Source of the DNA: Camarhynchus parvulus
Taxonomy: Eukaryota > Chordata > Aves > Passeriformes > Thraupidae
NCBI RefSeq assembly: GCF_901933205.1
Contig: NC_044577.1
Location: forward strand, 8,071,321-8,135,320
Length of the DNA: 64,000 nucleotides
Direction of reading: 5' to 3'
The notes under the pieces are model-generated. The model worked only from the letters and a program-made list of their open reading frames with translations, did no database searches and was not told where the DNA came from. Positions 1 through 14,486 of this stretch are shown here, in pieces. The translations under genes were made by a program, and so were the position numbers. Numbering within the stretch: the stretch's first letter is position 1; the number at the start of each line of letters is the position of its first letter.

Positions 1-863
1 GTTTTGTGAGAGCTCTTGTCTGGGCTGGAGCTACTTGTGTGTGCCTCAGTGTGATGAGTAAGGAGGCTGTGCTTGAGAGTATCAGCTGTCCCAGGTAAAG
101 AGCAGGCTTGGCTAGCACAGGGAAACAGCAGGAAAAGCGACAGAAGTTTATAATGACAGGAAGGAAATCCATACCTGTGAATTTCCTGCTATGTATGGTC
201 ACTGGAGGAAACACACTGTAGGGGGTGAAAAATCTGTTCAGGTGTTTTCTCAGCCCTAATCTGAGAGAGGAGGGAGGGAACACGTCGTCCTCTGTTCTGT
301 GTTTCCTCAAGAGCGTCTGTGAGAGTGACTGATGCTTTCAGTGACGCCAGTTAACACTTAATTGCAGGGCTTGGACAGGTTTGTTTTTCTGTTGTTTTTT
401 TTTTTTTCTTTAATATGATCTCTGGAAACTAGAGTAGGGTCACAGTCACACTTTGAATGGGCAGCCAAACTGAATTGCTGAGAGAAAGTTTCTGGTCGGG
501 TGATTTTGGATAGCGTTATAGCTGATAAAATTTGATCCAAGAGGGTTTTATTTTAATAGTTCGTTCCTCCCTGAGTGCACTACTGTTGTTGTGGCACCAT
601 GTAATAAAAGTGTTATTTTTCTAGGTCTCCTGGAATGCTTGTTTTCATGGTCTGTGGCTATTTGCATAGGTGTAATAGGAAGTTTACCAAGGTTTTTAAT
701 TGCTGGCTTGTTGTTTTTGTTTTAATGTTGTTAATCTTGCTGGTTTTGTCTTTATCTGCAAGGCAGGATCAAACTTGTCTCTGACTTGGCAGGGCAGAGG
801 ATGACATTTCAGTGTTCAAACAGTTTGCTGCTTGATTTGTGCAGTTCTTACACTTCTGTTCTG

Positions 864-905
864 CTCTCTCAGTTGATGTAATTACTCTTTCAGTTGATGT
901 AATTG
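864..905 (+). repeat. 21-bp tandem duplication
   Basis: Two adjacent 21-base copies (864-884 and 885-905) share 19 of 21 bases around the core CAGTTGATGTAATT. It is a local tandem duplication in intron sequence with no visible function. Confidence 0.85.
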
Positions 906-3900
906 CTGCTTTGCTTACCTTGTGGCTGAGCTAGTCATGAGAGCAAACCAAGCTGTCTATCCTGGTATTTTACATTGATTTTTCACTGGTTACAAAGGCA
1001 GCTGCTGGCATCTTTGAAGTGAATGCAATGGGAAATCAAATAGATTATCATCCCACATATTTGTAACCACCATCCTGTATCATTTCCCTACCAGTAACAG
1101 ATTGGCAATAAGGGATTGGAGAGTAGGTGCTTTCTTGAATTTTCTGTTTTAACCTTGTCTCCTGCCTACTAGCAGCTCTCTGTATCTGGCAAGGAAGGTG
1201 GCCTGTGGCTTTTGGCTCCCCTTTATGGTCTGAGATGCCCTACCTGCTTGCTCTGAAAGAATTACAGATTATTTTGAGGGACAAAGTAAAAGTGGCAGCT
1301 GTATTGCTAATGGCCAGCTACATTCAAATAAAAGTTCAATCCCTGTGCATTTTTTTAGGCTATGCACTGAAGTGTTTAGGGTGACATTAGAAATCTGGAG
1401 GTGTCTTTTATCACACACTTACTGAATTTCACTTAGGCAATTTGCAGTATATTTTATTTACTTATTATTGATTCTTTTAAATCTACATTTCTGAAATTTT
1501 CTGAATAGTTTTGCATGTAAAACTTCCAAATTTAGACATAAAGTTATGCAGGCTACTCTAGAAAACCTGCTTGCCTTTATACGGGATACAAGCACAAATA
1601 TACCAATGTGATACCTGTTAAAATGCAATAATGAGGAACTTTTTTATGTTTCTCATTTCAGTTTTTGTCATGTAGATAATTATTGGGATAAATCACTATC
1701 CTGTGGATACCTGCAGTTACTCTAACAATGGATACAATTTGCTGTTTCCTTTTCAACTTCTGACCTGATGTAAATGCTGAATATAGAAGTTAGATTTTTG
1801 CTTCCAGCTCTTTTTTTTTCCCTGATGTTAAAGGATCGGATGTCTTCAGGAACACCAAGGTTTCAGTAACTCTTTTTCCTCTATGATGTGAAGCACATAC
1901 TGTTGTCTGGAGGGTGTGATAAAGCTCCAGCTGTGAAGAATAGTTTTTACCTGTATGTGAAAGTAAGCTTTTACCCATAGGTAACAGAGTGGTAAGATGC
2001 TTAGTAGCTGTCTTGAAGTTGATGGTGGGATGAGAGGCCATGACATAGTTAAGTGTCCTTCATTGCCCCAGTATGTTTATTTTAACATTTCCTTTTCAGT
2101 TTGTACTTTCCTAATCTTCATTTTATCTTCATTTTCTTTCTTTTTCTTTTTTCTCTTTTCTAACCACCCCACTGTGGTTTTCTTCACCTTGCAGTATCCG
2201 ATTTTACAGACATTTTGTTCTTATTCCTAATAATTCCTGATTTCTCCAGAGACTCGGTCTTTGGGCTTGTTCATCAGCAGAGTTCTGCTTTCAGAAGAGA
2301 TTTATGGCTGAGGGAAGCTGCTCACTTCAGAGGTTAGTTGGCATAATTGACCACTGGGCAGGGAGGGAACATCTGTGACTGGTGGAAATCATAAATAGCA
2401 CTTAGAGAGGACGGTAAGTAGCTAATTGTTAAACCCATGTTTGGAGTGAATTGAAAGAAGAGGAGGGGGTGGAGCCCTACAGAGAACCTTGAAGTCTTTT
2501 TTTGGTAGGGGTGAGACTTATTATTCTCTTAACCTCTGTAGGGAGGCAGAGCTGGATGTGGTGAGCCCATGAATGTAAGTCCCTCAAGCATAGAGGTGAA
2601 AGGGGGATGATGAAACATCACACTTGCTTCAAGAGCCAGAAGGACTTCATGCCTGAGGAGAGCCTCTTCTATTGCAATGTTCTCTCACACCTATCATGGC
2701 ATGCACAGTTTCCTACATTTTACACTTGGCTGGAGACCTCAGAAGTCCTTCTGAGGAAACAAGAGTTTTGAGGAAGGCAGTTGTGATGTGGCCATACTGA
2801 AGTGAATGAAGAGGCATTTTGCCCGTTTGAAGGCTCAGGGTATAAAGCAGGGTTTCTTCCACATACAACAACTAATTTAGCTTTTCCTGAAATTTGAGCA
2901 GGGCTGTTTTAGTGGGTTTGGATAGCACATATATTGCAGCCATCTCAACCCAGTGCTTCAGAGTTTTGCATATAGTCTTATTGACAAGAACAGTATTTGC
3001 TTGTTTGCTGCTAGTTTTAGATTGCATGAAATTTTCTGATAACGCAGAATAATACAGGAACTGATTTATAGCAGGATGTGCAGTTGTAAGGAAGCTCCAG
3101 AAATGCACCCAACACCCAAGGAGTATAAACAGCCTGAAAAAAGCAGTGTATATATGAATGTTGTGCTCTATTTCAATTTTCAGAATATTCTGCAGTGACA
3201 TTTAGACTGGATTCCAAAGTTTGGTGGAACGAGCCTTTCTGTTGGCCCTCTAAGTAGCTCAGTCTAAATTAAGAAATGAAAAGGCCCTTTAAATTATTTT
3301 TTGCATGGCCCTGGTGCTGTCATTCTGCTGCCGGTGTCCAGGACGTGGGATGTCCAGGATGGGAACAGGCAATGCCATGTAGCAGCAGAGCTCTGTGCAG
3401 GTGGGCTGGGGCTGACGGGGCTGCACACAGCCTGCATGAAGCCAGGCTGGATTTCTGTGCTCTTGTGGCATTTAAACACTCCCCAGCCTAGGAAGGAGTA
3501 TATATTGAGACCTCAGGGCTTATAAAAAGCATCAAGGCAAAACTGCCTCCCAAAATACCCCAGAAGATGGAGAGTGCTGGCTGCCTCTGGTCCCACCCTC
3601 TCTCATCTCTGGGTCTCCCAGAAGCTGCAGCAGTGTATTCTGCCATGACAAAAGCATTCAGAAGCACCAGTTCTGCTGGCTCACAAACCCCTTGAGTGTC
3701 CCCAGCCACAGCAGCTGGCAGTGCTGTCAGTCACAGCTCCTGAGGTGCCACTGCCAGAGGCCCCCTCTCTGGGCAGGACCCACCTGGCTCCAGGAGAGCC
3801 TGCTCATCCATCAGTGTCTCCTTTGGAGAGCTCTCCTAGCCAGCCCTCACGTGCCCACTGGGCTTCTGGAGGAAGAGGAATGCAAGAATTTGGGTACCTT

Positions 3901-5663
3901 TAAAACATTGTGAGTTTCTAAGGGAAACACTTAACTTGAGATCTGTTCCAGATGCTTCTGTAACTCTATAATTGTTGTCATGGTGTACAAAGGAAAATAA
4001 TCTTGGAGCATCCCTCATGAATTAACTGCTGGCTTAGAGCCTCAACAAAATAACTTTGTTTTCAGAACTGTTTTCAAATATTTACTCGTACCCCTGTACA
4101 CAACATACTTCACATTTGACTTCAGTCATCTTGGGGATGGAGAGTCAAATGTTTTTGGTTATCTGTGACAATCTCTCCCTCTTCCTTTTTTTTTTTTTCC
4201 CCTTGCATGTGAGTGTATCTGTAATAGTCTATGTTTATTTGTAAGCACAGAAAAGTTTGGAACTCTGCTAGATTATTAGACCAAAGATAATTAAGAAAAA
4301 AAGAAAAAAAAAAAAGGTTCTGAATATATGTTGGGGATATGTGTAAATGCTTCAGCAGACTAAACTAATGGTAATTTTTTTGCCAGATCCCATTTCTCTC
4401 ATTTTCCTGGAACTGGATTTTTCTGTCTAGAATTTATATTATGCCATTGATATTTTTAGGACATAAAATACTGAGATTTTTTGAACCTCATTCACATTGT
4501 CACATGAAGTAGAATGTTCAATAGCTTCATTTTTCCTTTCATTAGAATTTTGGGACTTTTTGCACACTGAAAATAATGAGTTGTACTTAAAAAGGAGAAA
4601 CTACCATGTTTCCTTTCTTAAATGCAGTCTGAAAAGTGAGGACAGGTAGAGGCCCTGTCAAAAAGGAGACAAATCCCATTTTATGCACAGTGTATACATG
4701 GACCAGAATTTTCATTATGCCTTTCCTGCACTGGCAGCCTGGTACTCTCTTTAAGATCTGGGATTTCACATTGCAAGTAAGAACAGCTGTTGTTCTTTCA
4801 TTGGAAGTGTCTCATTGTATTTAATGGTTGTCTTTTTTTCTTCTTTTTTTTTCTTTCCTTTAAGCAATTTAGAGCCCACTAGAAAATGCCCATCTGCTCT
4901 GCTAGGAGCCTTTGTTGTGATTTTCGATACAGCATCAACAAGGTTGATGTTTAAAGCCTTAAAGAAACACTAGTAAAATTTCATATATTGTACCACTGTT
5001 AACAGCAGATCATTTCCCATTCAATCTCTTTTTATCAGCAGCATTATGCAAAAGACTCTGTTTTATTCAGCTCTGGGTACAGCATGGTTAATGGAGTTTG
5101 GGTTATTAAGGATAAACTTTTTCATGTTAGGAATCAGGAAATACAGTCTTAATATTTACAGTCTAGCACACTGAATAATCTTGTACTTATGTTTTGAACA
5201 GATAAGAGAGCTGGGACTCGGGTTTACAAACAAAGGTCTGAACTACAAAGACAGTTTAATTGTGGTCATTTCAGTAAATTAGTTTAAATCTGCATTTTTC
5301 TTCCATACAGTTTCCATTTTACATACTGCACAAATGATTTTTAGTTGCTAAACCTTGTGGAGTTCAAGCTTCAACTGGTCTTAATTACTCCAAGATGATT
5401 TTTAGTGAGGATCTAGTGAGGATGAGAACAAATATGTGCAGTTGACATCCTCCTTGAGCATCAGCATTCCAACCAAGGACGTAGATGCAGTAAATTGTTA
5501 CTGGAAACAGCCCACATGGGCTGAATTGGAGCCTCATGTTTGAGCAGTCTGAAGGAGGCTTTTCATTTCTTGCTCTCACCATTCATAGAAATATAATTTT
5601 GGACATATGTCCACAAATCTCATTCACAAACTTGAGCAAATGGCATTTAATAGACTAGATAGA

Positions 5664-5697
5664 CTTGTTAGCTCAATGTTGTACCTGAGCTAACAAG
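5664..5697. repeat. Perfect inverted repeat, 12-bp arms, 10-base loop
   Basis: The left arm CTTGTTAGCTCA (5664-5675) is the exact reverse complement of the right arm TGAGCTAACAAG (5686-5697). The 10-base spacer would form the loop. Pairing stops beyond the arms, so it is shorter than an ordinary microRNA precursor. Confidence 0.85.
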
Positions 5698-6111
5698 CTC
5701 TCAGGAGCTCAGATAAGCTCCAGTGCCGACTTTGCCCAAGGGTTCATGGCAGGGATTTTATTTGGAATAGAGAGCTGGGAGGCAGAAATTAAGTTGTGTA
5801 AGCCTTCTTAACTTCTTAACAAACTACTTGGATTGTTAAGAGAACTTGAGTTACTTGCAAAATCAAAAAGGATTCAGTAACACCTCTGAGCAGAGTAGCA
5901 GCATAACTATGTAATTACATAGTGTTGACATTGCCTTTCAGATGTTTTCCAGATAAGTGAATTACTTTTATTTGCAGTTCTGTCACTGTTGTCTCTGATA
6001 AGCTTGTGGGCAGCTGCATTCTAGCCTTTGTTACAGAGCCTGGATTTCAAATCTGGTGATTGGCAGCTTAGTTTAGCTTACAGGTAGCTCTGAGGATGTG
6101 GGAATACTCCT

Positions 6112-6614
6112 CCTCTGCCCTGCTCTGGTGGGAGCCCCTCTGCAGGGCTGCATCCCGCTCTGGGCTCCCAGCACAGCAAGGACAGGGACCTGCTGGAAGG
6201 ACTCCAAGTGATCAGAGGGATCGAGCACCTCTGCTGGGAGGAAAGGCTGAGAGATTTGGGGTTGTTCAGCCTGGAGAAGAGGCTTTGGGATGACAGAATT
6301 ACAGCCTTTCTGAAGGGAGCCCACAACAAAGGGGGACAGAGGAATTTTGGACAAGAGCATGAGGTGACTGGCTTCAGGCTAAGAGTAGGTTTGGGTTGGA
6401 TATCAGGGAGAAATTCATTACTGAGAAGGTGGTGAGAGACTGGAACAGTTGCCCAGAGAAGCTGTGGCTGCCCCATCCCTGGAAATGTTCAGGACCAGGC
6501 TGGATGGGGTTTGGAGCAACCTGGTCTAGCAAAGGTGTCCCTGCCCATGGCAGGGAGGTTGGAACAAGATGGTCTTTAAGGTCCTTTCCAGTCCAGTCCT
6601 ATGATTCTCTGATT
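6112..6614 (+). mobile_element. CR1 LINE fragment, 3' end, sense orientation
   Basis: This stretch follows the typical avian CR1 3' region, including the recognisable phrases GGGGTTGTTCAGCCTGGAGA, GAGACTGGAACAGTTGCCCA and CTGCCCATGGCAGG. It ends in a degraded form of the CR1 terminal octamer (TATGATTCTCTGATT). It is truncated at the 5' end and has small internal deletions. No reverse transcriptase frame is left; the open frames here are remnants. Confidence 0.9.
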
Positions 6615-9600
6615 GCATTTCTCCAGTACCATGGAAGGAATTTGGTGGAATGCTTGGCATTTTTTCTGCTGGCAAACTGTTGCAGTCCAGTGGAGTGTGT
6701 TGCACTAATACATGGCTGACATCTGTTTACCTGTCTCACCAGACAGAGCTATGAGGTCACTCCGCAATGTATCTTTTGAGATGTTGCAGCTCTCACCTTT
6801 GTGCTAGATTATTTCTTTGTGAGGTGAGACCTTCTAAAGCATGTCCCTTTCTGTGCAGTGAGTATGTGAAGCTGTGCACCTCACTTTGCTGTTTTTCTCT
6901 CCCTGAGTACTGGAACATATTTCTTGACTTTAGAATAAAGGAATGAATTTATTTTTCTCTCTTGAGTTAGTAAAGTAGAACAAATTTGTTTGGAAAGCAC
7001 TGATAGTTCTGCAGTAAAATCTTTGCAGTGAGAGAAGTGCCTGCATGAACACATAGTATCAGTAAACCCTGCATGGTTCCAAAACTTGACTTGCTGTATC
7101 TCTGCTGTCACTGCATCAGGAGGAAATTACTTATTTCTGCCTTCTGACTTCAGGCTGCTTCCTAGGGCTGCAGGAAAAAAAGCAGGATTTTCTATTTGCT
7201 AAGCAGGAGAGTGTTTTTTTGAGGCAGAGACATAGAACACTATTTGCTGAACATTTTTTCATGTGAAATCATAAGAGCAGCACTCTGCCCTTCAGTGCCC
7301 CAGGAAAACCCCACAACCAGCACAGCCCTGTTGTGGTTTCATTTGTGAGAGGAAGAAGTCACTGGAATTTTTGAACAGAGCAAATCAGTGCTCTGCCACT
7401 GTCTGCGAACAGCACACACTGTAAGTCCCAAAGATACATCCTATTTATAAATTAAAATAAAGGAGAAAAGCAATTCATAGTATATTCCTGTCTGTATAGG
7501 ACTAAACAAGTTGTGATAATCCTTGTTCCTCTAACAGGATTATAGAGTTTTGTTTTCTAAGTATCCAACTTTACCTGTGGTCTGGGCTTGTTATTTCTGA
7601 AATAGCTGTGAATAATTTTAAGGACCTCTTTTTAACCACTATCTGTGTTTTAAAAACGAGGAATAATTTGTTTGCATTGTTTTATTTTGATGGAAAATGT
7701 ATTCTTTGTAGCCAGCTAAGGCAAGATGAACTACAGTTTTTTGGGGCATGTTATTCTCATGGTGTAGCAGCATAACCAAGGGATTTCTTGCTCTGCAGAA
7801 AAAGATTTCATTTATGTAAAATTTGACCAAAGCTGAGCTAAACGTGTGTTTGGCAAGTGAACTTCTCTGAGTTTTAGACGGATTCTGTATTAGGTACAGA
7901 AACAAATTCATTTTTCTGTAAAAATATTGAGTGTCTCTATATTTCAATGCAGAAAGGGAATGACTGTTTTCTCCTGCTCCCTTTTTCCTCCCTGTCCCAG
8001 CAGCCCTTCATTTCCACACATATGCAAAAGCTCAGAAGTGCAGTTCAAATCTGCTTCTGCACAGATGAAACAGTGAACTGGGATTTTAAATAATTTTGTG
8101 CCCTCTAGTTAAACTCTGACAGAAGCCAAGCATGGCAAATCAGTTTGCTCCTGCCTTCCCTTTCTGTTCAGCTGTCTGACCCCTTGCTGCTCCATTTGAA
8201 CCAGGGAAGTGGAATAAATACCAAATTTTACAAGCCCAGCCTCAGGGACTGGGAAGCTTCAGAGGGTCCATGGAGAAAAAGGAGGAGCTTGCCATCAGCA
8301 TTTCTGCTGTGCTGTGAAGCTGCTTCTCCCCTGGTGTCTGCAGGCTCCTCCAGTGCATTTGGAATGGCAGTTCAGGGAAAAACCTGCAGCTTCTGATGCA
8401 GAATTTGGCTACCAGGAGGCTTCAGCCTGTAGTTTTGCAGTAAGAACACAGAGTGTAAGGACTTGGCTGGTTTAGGTAGTCATTAAATCAAGCATGCAAT
8501 TGCTGATTCATCCTAGCAAATAAACATCTAATTAAATCTGATTTTTGATGAAACAATAGAAAACACTTCCTGTACTTCCCTTCAAGGATATCATAGCCCA
8601 ATAGAATTATTGATTTTGTGAACAGAAATGCCTTTTCCCTGACGAAACCTGAAATCTTTGCAGTGCAGGTGGCAGCAGACTGACTTGGGGCAGGTGTGTG
8701 GGTGGCCTGTCCGTGTCCTCCTGTGTGGCTGTGTAGGAGCTGTGTCTGCCTGGGGTAACACAGCCTGGTGTTTGGGGTCAGAGAGTGTTTGGGTGACAGA
8801 CTCATCTGGCTGGTGCTGTGGGACTGGGACCTACTGGTTCCTGCAGGACTGAACCACAGAGTGTCACTATGGGGGAGGAGGTGATGGTTGTGTGCCATCC
8901 AGCTGGCTGATCTAATTCAAGGAAATGGGACTAGTCAAAAGGGAATGCAAGCCAAGCTGGGAAGCAAGGAGGTGCTTGCTTCCCTGCCCCACCTCAATTT
9001 ATGTGTATCTTCCCTTCAATGGCATGAAGGTGCTCCAAAGAGGAGTTTGCTGTTTTAGCTCCCTTCTTCGGGCCAAGGCAGGAGCCCTGTTTGTGTGCAG
9101 CTGCCGGTGGTTGTGGTGGGTATGGTGGCACTGGCACACGTCAGCTCAGCTTGGTGTGCCCTGGGGCACCCAGCTCAAGCTGGTGCTCCATGGAAAACCT
9201 GTCAGGGGGGCAGGGCATGGGCCTGTGGGCTTGGTTATCTGCAGCACCAGGGCTCTGCCTGCTGCTCCCTGCTTTCCTTGGAGGACCCAGCCTTGGGGCC
9301 ATGCCCAGGCCACTCTCCTCAAGCTCTGCTGGGTGTATTGCACTGCCAGCACTGCCAGCTGACAGCACTGAGCTCTGGGATGGGATGTGGCCATGCTTGT
9401 CAGGCTTGCTAAAACTCACAGAGAGACTTTATTTTGTAGTCTGGGTTGGCAAGTGGCATGGTTATCCTCAGCTGCAGAGATGCTGTTTTGCACTGGTTGA
9501 AGGAAAATAAAGCAACAGCTGGGTCACAGGCTCCTGGTAAAAGGCACTTCTTGTTTTCCATCACGTTAATGTGAGCTCTAACAAGATGTCTTAGATGTTG

Positions 9601-12600
9601 TTGAAATAGGCAGAAAATCAATGGCTGCAGTTTTGGCTTTTCTGTACAGTGCTGGGGAAAGATCACTGTTGGTTTAAATTTTTTTTAATTTTTACTTACA
9701 GTAAAAGAAAGTGACCAAAACTGATAAAACCTCCTTTGGAGTGGAAATATGTGCCATCCTGTGAGTGGGAAAAGGACCAGGTTTTGGTGAGCTGGGAGGT
9801 TGTACAGGCACAGTATTTTGGAAGACGCATTGTCTGAACCTCTCTCTAGGGAGATCTGCCTCAATCTGAGAGAGACAAGATTTTCAGCAAGAACTTTTTT
9901 CTTTTTGTCCAGACCTCAGATTATTGGTCTGAGACAAGTCTTCTGCTAAACCTGCAGTGTATATATGAGCATCAGAGGTTCTATTATATTCCCAGTCTAT
10001 CAGAAAACAAATCTCTCTGGCTTAATATTAGCCTGTGTACAGAAGCGTCCTACTCGTGAAAATTGAGAGGCTTTGTCCTGTTCCCCCTCCTTTTTACTCT
10101 GTCCTTTCCCTTCTGTAAAGGATGGCTGCTTCTTACAAATCCAGTGGGCTGATTTGCACAGCTTTGGGCTTTATTCTGCATCTAATAATGTCCCAGTGGC
10201 TCATGTGAATGACAAAGTGGGGAGGCCTGTGCAGGCCTTCTGCTGAGTGTGTTACCACACAGTGTTGCTGATAAAACAGGGTTCTGTGCTCACCAGGAAA
10301 ATAAAAATGGAAGATATGAATAGGAGCAAAGGCTTTCCATCTGTCTTAGCACACCTCTTTATCCTGGTGTTTAAATTTGTTTTATTTTCTTCCCCCCTGA
10401 CTGGCATGTTTGAAAGAGCAGCTGCTTGCCTGTGAAGGTCCATCCTAGCTGATGCTCCATCAATTCAGCTGTTACTTTATTCACTCCAGTGGCAGGCTAA
10501 TCAACCTTTTCTTTTCAAGTGTGTCAAAGCTATGAACATGAGACAGTTTGTAATTATGGAAAATGGGAGTACTTTTTATCCTTAGGGCAATTAAATGATT
10601 CTGCACCATGAGCTAATACTATAAATAATCCCTTACAGTTGTTTTTCCTGAATGGTGAATTTTCCACTGAGCTTCAGTGGGTGGGGGAATATATATAGCA
10701 AATAGTGATGATTTACAACATAAAGCCTCAAAGCACTTTATAAAATCTGCTTCAACTCTTCTTAGCTCAGGTTGTTAGGATTTTCATACTGAAACAAAAT
10801 ATAATTCTGATGCTTTCCCACTGCATGTCATGAGAGAATGGAATAATTTCTTTGCTGTTACCCTGCTATTGAGCGCTTCTGTGCATTCAGAAAGAGAAGG
10901 AAGGAAATTAAATTATGCTCTTAAGTAAACTTGCAGTAATTAAATTACATTTTATATAAAAATTTATATTAAAAGTGCATGCACAATTTATGTATTACCA
11001 CTATTTTTTTTTAGTCTAGCATGGTATGTAGTTTTTGATAAGCACTGGCCTTTAGCATCCTGCCAGTGTGTTTAGACATGTTTGGGCAGAAATGAGCCCT
11101 GGTACCAGGACTCTACTTCATGAGGGATTGGAACAGTCAAGAAAAGAGGTTTTCCTCATTTCCATGGCCAAGGTTAAGCAATAGATGTTCTGAAATGGGG
11201 ACCCAGGATCTCTGAATCAAAGCAACAGCTGGTGAATAAGTGAATTGACTCTATTAGTGCATGAGCAGAGCAATTTGAGAGAATTTAAAATAGTGTTAAT
11301 GAGTTACTTTTAATTGAGAATGCTAAGGAAAATGAAAGGAAGCATGAAAATGATACCACAAATAAGTACCAGAATCTGGCAAATACTGATCTTGGTGAAT
11401 TTGGCTTGAAGGAAAAAGGTGGTAGAAAAGCTGTGAAGTGAATTTCTGACTTATAAGAATGAGATTTTTATGGCTTTTGTAATTGTGGGTGCAGTCTGGA
11501 GTATTCAAATGCTGCACTGGCTGCTTGTTTCAGGGTGAGCTGGTGGGAACCTGGCTTCTGTCTCTTCCTGACCCCAGAGACACAGAGTGTCTAACACAGT
11601 TTAACACAGAGATGCTGTTGGGATGCTGAAAAGTGCCAGAGCCCTTTGGAAGTCTCCCTTGGAGGGCTGTGCTGTTTCCCTTTGTTAAGTTTTTGGGTTA
11701 GGACTTTGTGACAGATCTGGCCATCTGGAGCTTGTGGCTGAAGAGGCTGTGCTAGAAAGAAGCAGAGCCTTCTTACTGAGCTAGGTGTGGGCGGCCTTTC
11801 AATTTCAAGTTGCTTCTATACTTAAGTCTCAGCTAAAAGAGAGCTCCAGTAAAGATTTCTGTGTTTGTTGTGGTAAGAGGATGTCATCTTCCTCCAGGAA
11901 AACCTAAAAATCAAAGGAGAGCTTATTATAAGGTATGGTAACTGACAGTGCTGACGCACTCATCAGCTAATTGGAAACACATGGTTTATAACTGCTTTTT
12001 AAACTATTCTGAAATTTTCCTTGGGCTCTGTAATTGGGAGGTGGCTCAAAGAGAGGTATGTGGTTTAAATCCATGGTTGCCAATGTAGCTTCACAGAGCC
12101 ATGTCTCTTCATGTTGCTTAAAGGAAAAGGCTAGGATTCTTTGTGCTCTCTAGACCATTAATATGTGTTAAACTTAAATGTTCTTAAATTAAATTATTTT
12201 TTTAAACAAATAGGCAATAGCATGGAATTCTATTTTCTATCAGATAGAGTTTGAACTAAAAGACTCAAAGTTTGTTTTTGTTTGGATTTTCTGTTACTGT
12301 AAAGATTATTAAAGATGTTGATAATAGGTAGGAAGGACTGTGAGGTGTAATGTTGTGTCATGAAAGTCAAATGACATCTGAATTGATATATCTTTTTCTT
12401 TGAGATAAAGATCTTTGTACAGACTGACAGAAATGTGCTATTGCTCTTTTGCAGTGCCAGAAAGACAAGTCTTAGTTGTTTAAAAATAATTTTGTTTATT
12501 CCTCCTCCAATTGGATTGTTGGAACAATGGTTGAAATATCTGTGATAGATTTTACAACACTTCTACAGGGTCAGTTTTGATAGGTACTTATGCAAAACTT

Positions 12601-14289
12601 CTTTTGAAATGAGTTCACTTATTTTTTTCTTTTGTCTGTAGTAGATCATATTTGATACCCAGGTAGGGTATTATTAGGCTTTGTGAGTTGTACAGATTTG
12701 AGAAAATGGCCGTAAATCTCTGACTAGATTGGATTAAACCAGAACTGGATGAAATCCCCTGTTCTCCTCCAACTTCAGAAACCTCATTGCAGCATTAGGC
12801 TCTCAGTTTTTCTGTGGAGGAAGGAGAAAAAGCATGATTTGGTGTCTTTAACTATGCAGTGCAGGCAGAGTTAATAAATACATCAAGCAGTAAAATACGT
12901 TTTGACAGGGGCTGTTGAGAAACTTAAATTCAGTGTATTAGAAAAGATGAATGGGTACTAAGCTGATTAACTCGTAACTCAGTCTATCAACAGAGAATAC
13001 TTCCTCTGTGCTGGATGCTGATTTCATTTTCCAGTGTGAAACTACTGCCAAGAAAATAGTTTCAAAAGTGAAAAACTAGTTGATGGCCAAGATTCTTTGA
13101 AGGACAAGAGGCACAGAATGAGCAATGCAGTCTGTAAATTTAAAAAGTGTCTCAGAGTCTTATCTTCTTGCTGAAAGACAGTTTCCCTCAGTCAAACCTG
13201 TGGAAATCACAGCATTATTGTTTAAGTTTGTCTCATGTGGCCCATAAACGCTCAGGGAAGTTTATTTCTTTCATCTGCATCCTGTTGCTTTTAATTTTTT
13301 TTTTTTTTGCGAAAAGGAAGGTAATCTGTGCTGGGGAATAAGCTTTTCTGAGTGCTGTTGTGCTTTTCAAATTGCAAGTATATCTGCAGCAACAGTTAAC
13401 AAATATTATTAATTTCCTAAATATGTCCTGTAACAGAGTCTGGTAAAGTGTTACTGCTACTGTAGTTTGGATTCCAAACAGTGAAATGGGTGCCAGAAAT
13501 TGTGTCATGGTCTCTCAGCAGCAGCAGCAGAATATTTTATATTTTTCTTGCTAGTTCTCCAGCATGTTGGCCACATCACAATGTGACTTTGTTGTAATGC
13601 TGAAAACATTACAGCCTGCTACTCTCTTGTAAACACATTTTCACCTCCAGCTGAACTACTGAGTTCAAATGCTTCAGTCAGCACAGCAGCATTAAGGTTT
13701 GAGAGATCAGCCCTGCTCTGGCTTGGGTGGGATGTGTATCAAAAGGAGTCCATGGCCTTTGATCACGGGTGTTAAGTGGATGGTCCAGCCATCTGTGCAG
13801 AGAGGAGAATTGTAATTTAGTGCCTCGGACAAAACAGGCTGGGGAAGAGCAGGGAGAGAGGTGGAGCTGGGCAGGCAGATGTGCTGCAGGAGAGAAGATG
13901 GGAGGGACACAAAGAGGGGGAATCGATGGCCTGAGCATCCCTGGCAGGCCCTGGAGAGGCAGGGGAGGGTGTCAGTGCTTAGGGGCAAAGGAGCTGTGAG
14001 CTGTTTCAGTTCCTCATTTTCCAAATCTTCCAGAATGCCCTCACTTGGTTGCCTGGTCTCTTGCAGAGGGTGGCTGGGCTGGTAACATGATGTGACCATA
14101 AAGCCAAACAAAACCAAAACCCAAATAAGCAAATGTGAGGTGAGTCTAATACAGGTGAGGGATGAGGAAGTAGAAAAAATGGTATTGCACATGCACCTGA
14201 TGGTAAATTGCTGACAACATGTCATGCTTTTGATAAACTTCTTGAGGAGGGAAGCCTGAAGCTAAGGGACAGTGATAGCAATAAGTATT

Positions 14290-14486
14290 TTACATTTATA
14301 TTTATATATTATATATAATTTTTATATAATTATATTTTAATACAATCTATATATATTTATATTTTATATATTTGTGGATATAATTAATATATATTTATAT
14401 ATAAAATATATCAAATGTATATAAATATATACTTAATGTAATTTTTATATATTTATATATGATATTATATTTATACTTATAAATAA
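14290..14486. repeat. AT-only low-complexity block (about 195 bp)
   Basis: Nearly every base is A or T, with alternating TATATA and TTTATA units and only scattered C or G. It looks like a decayed AT-rich microsatellite. Many short self-complementary stretches could form secondary structure. It lies in the intron upstream of e1. Confidence 0.85.

Noticed and set aside
5262..5282. Codons reading VVISVN, as in the motor segment preceding e1
   Set aside because: A stop codon follows at once, the residues before it (DSLI) do not match, PYRS is absent, and no suitable splice sites surround it. Chance match.
6078..6719. Open frames on both strands
   Set aside because: They lie within or across the CR1 fragment and are remnants or shadows, not genes.
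8488..8898. 136-codon open frame on the minus strand
   Set aside because: Low-complexity His/Ser/Thr-rich translation with no homology I recognise; GC-rich intron sequence.
8925..9510. Several overlapping open frames on both strands
   Set aside because: They come from a GC-rich, stop-poor stretch; frames on all sides are open, as expected by composition, and none looks like a known protein.
13707..14225. 172-codon open frame on the minus strand
   Set aside because: No recognisable domain, composition typical of a GC-rich chance frame rich in Pro, Ser and Leu, and no splice or promoter context. Probably chance.
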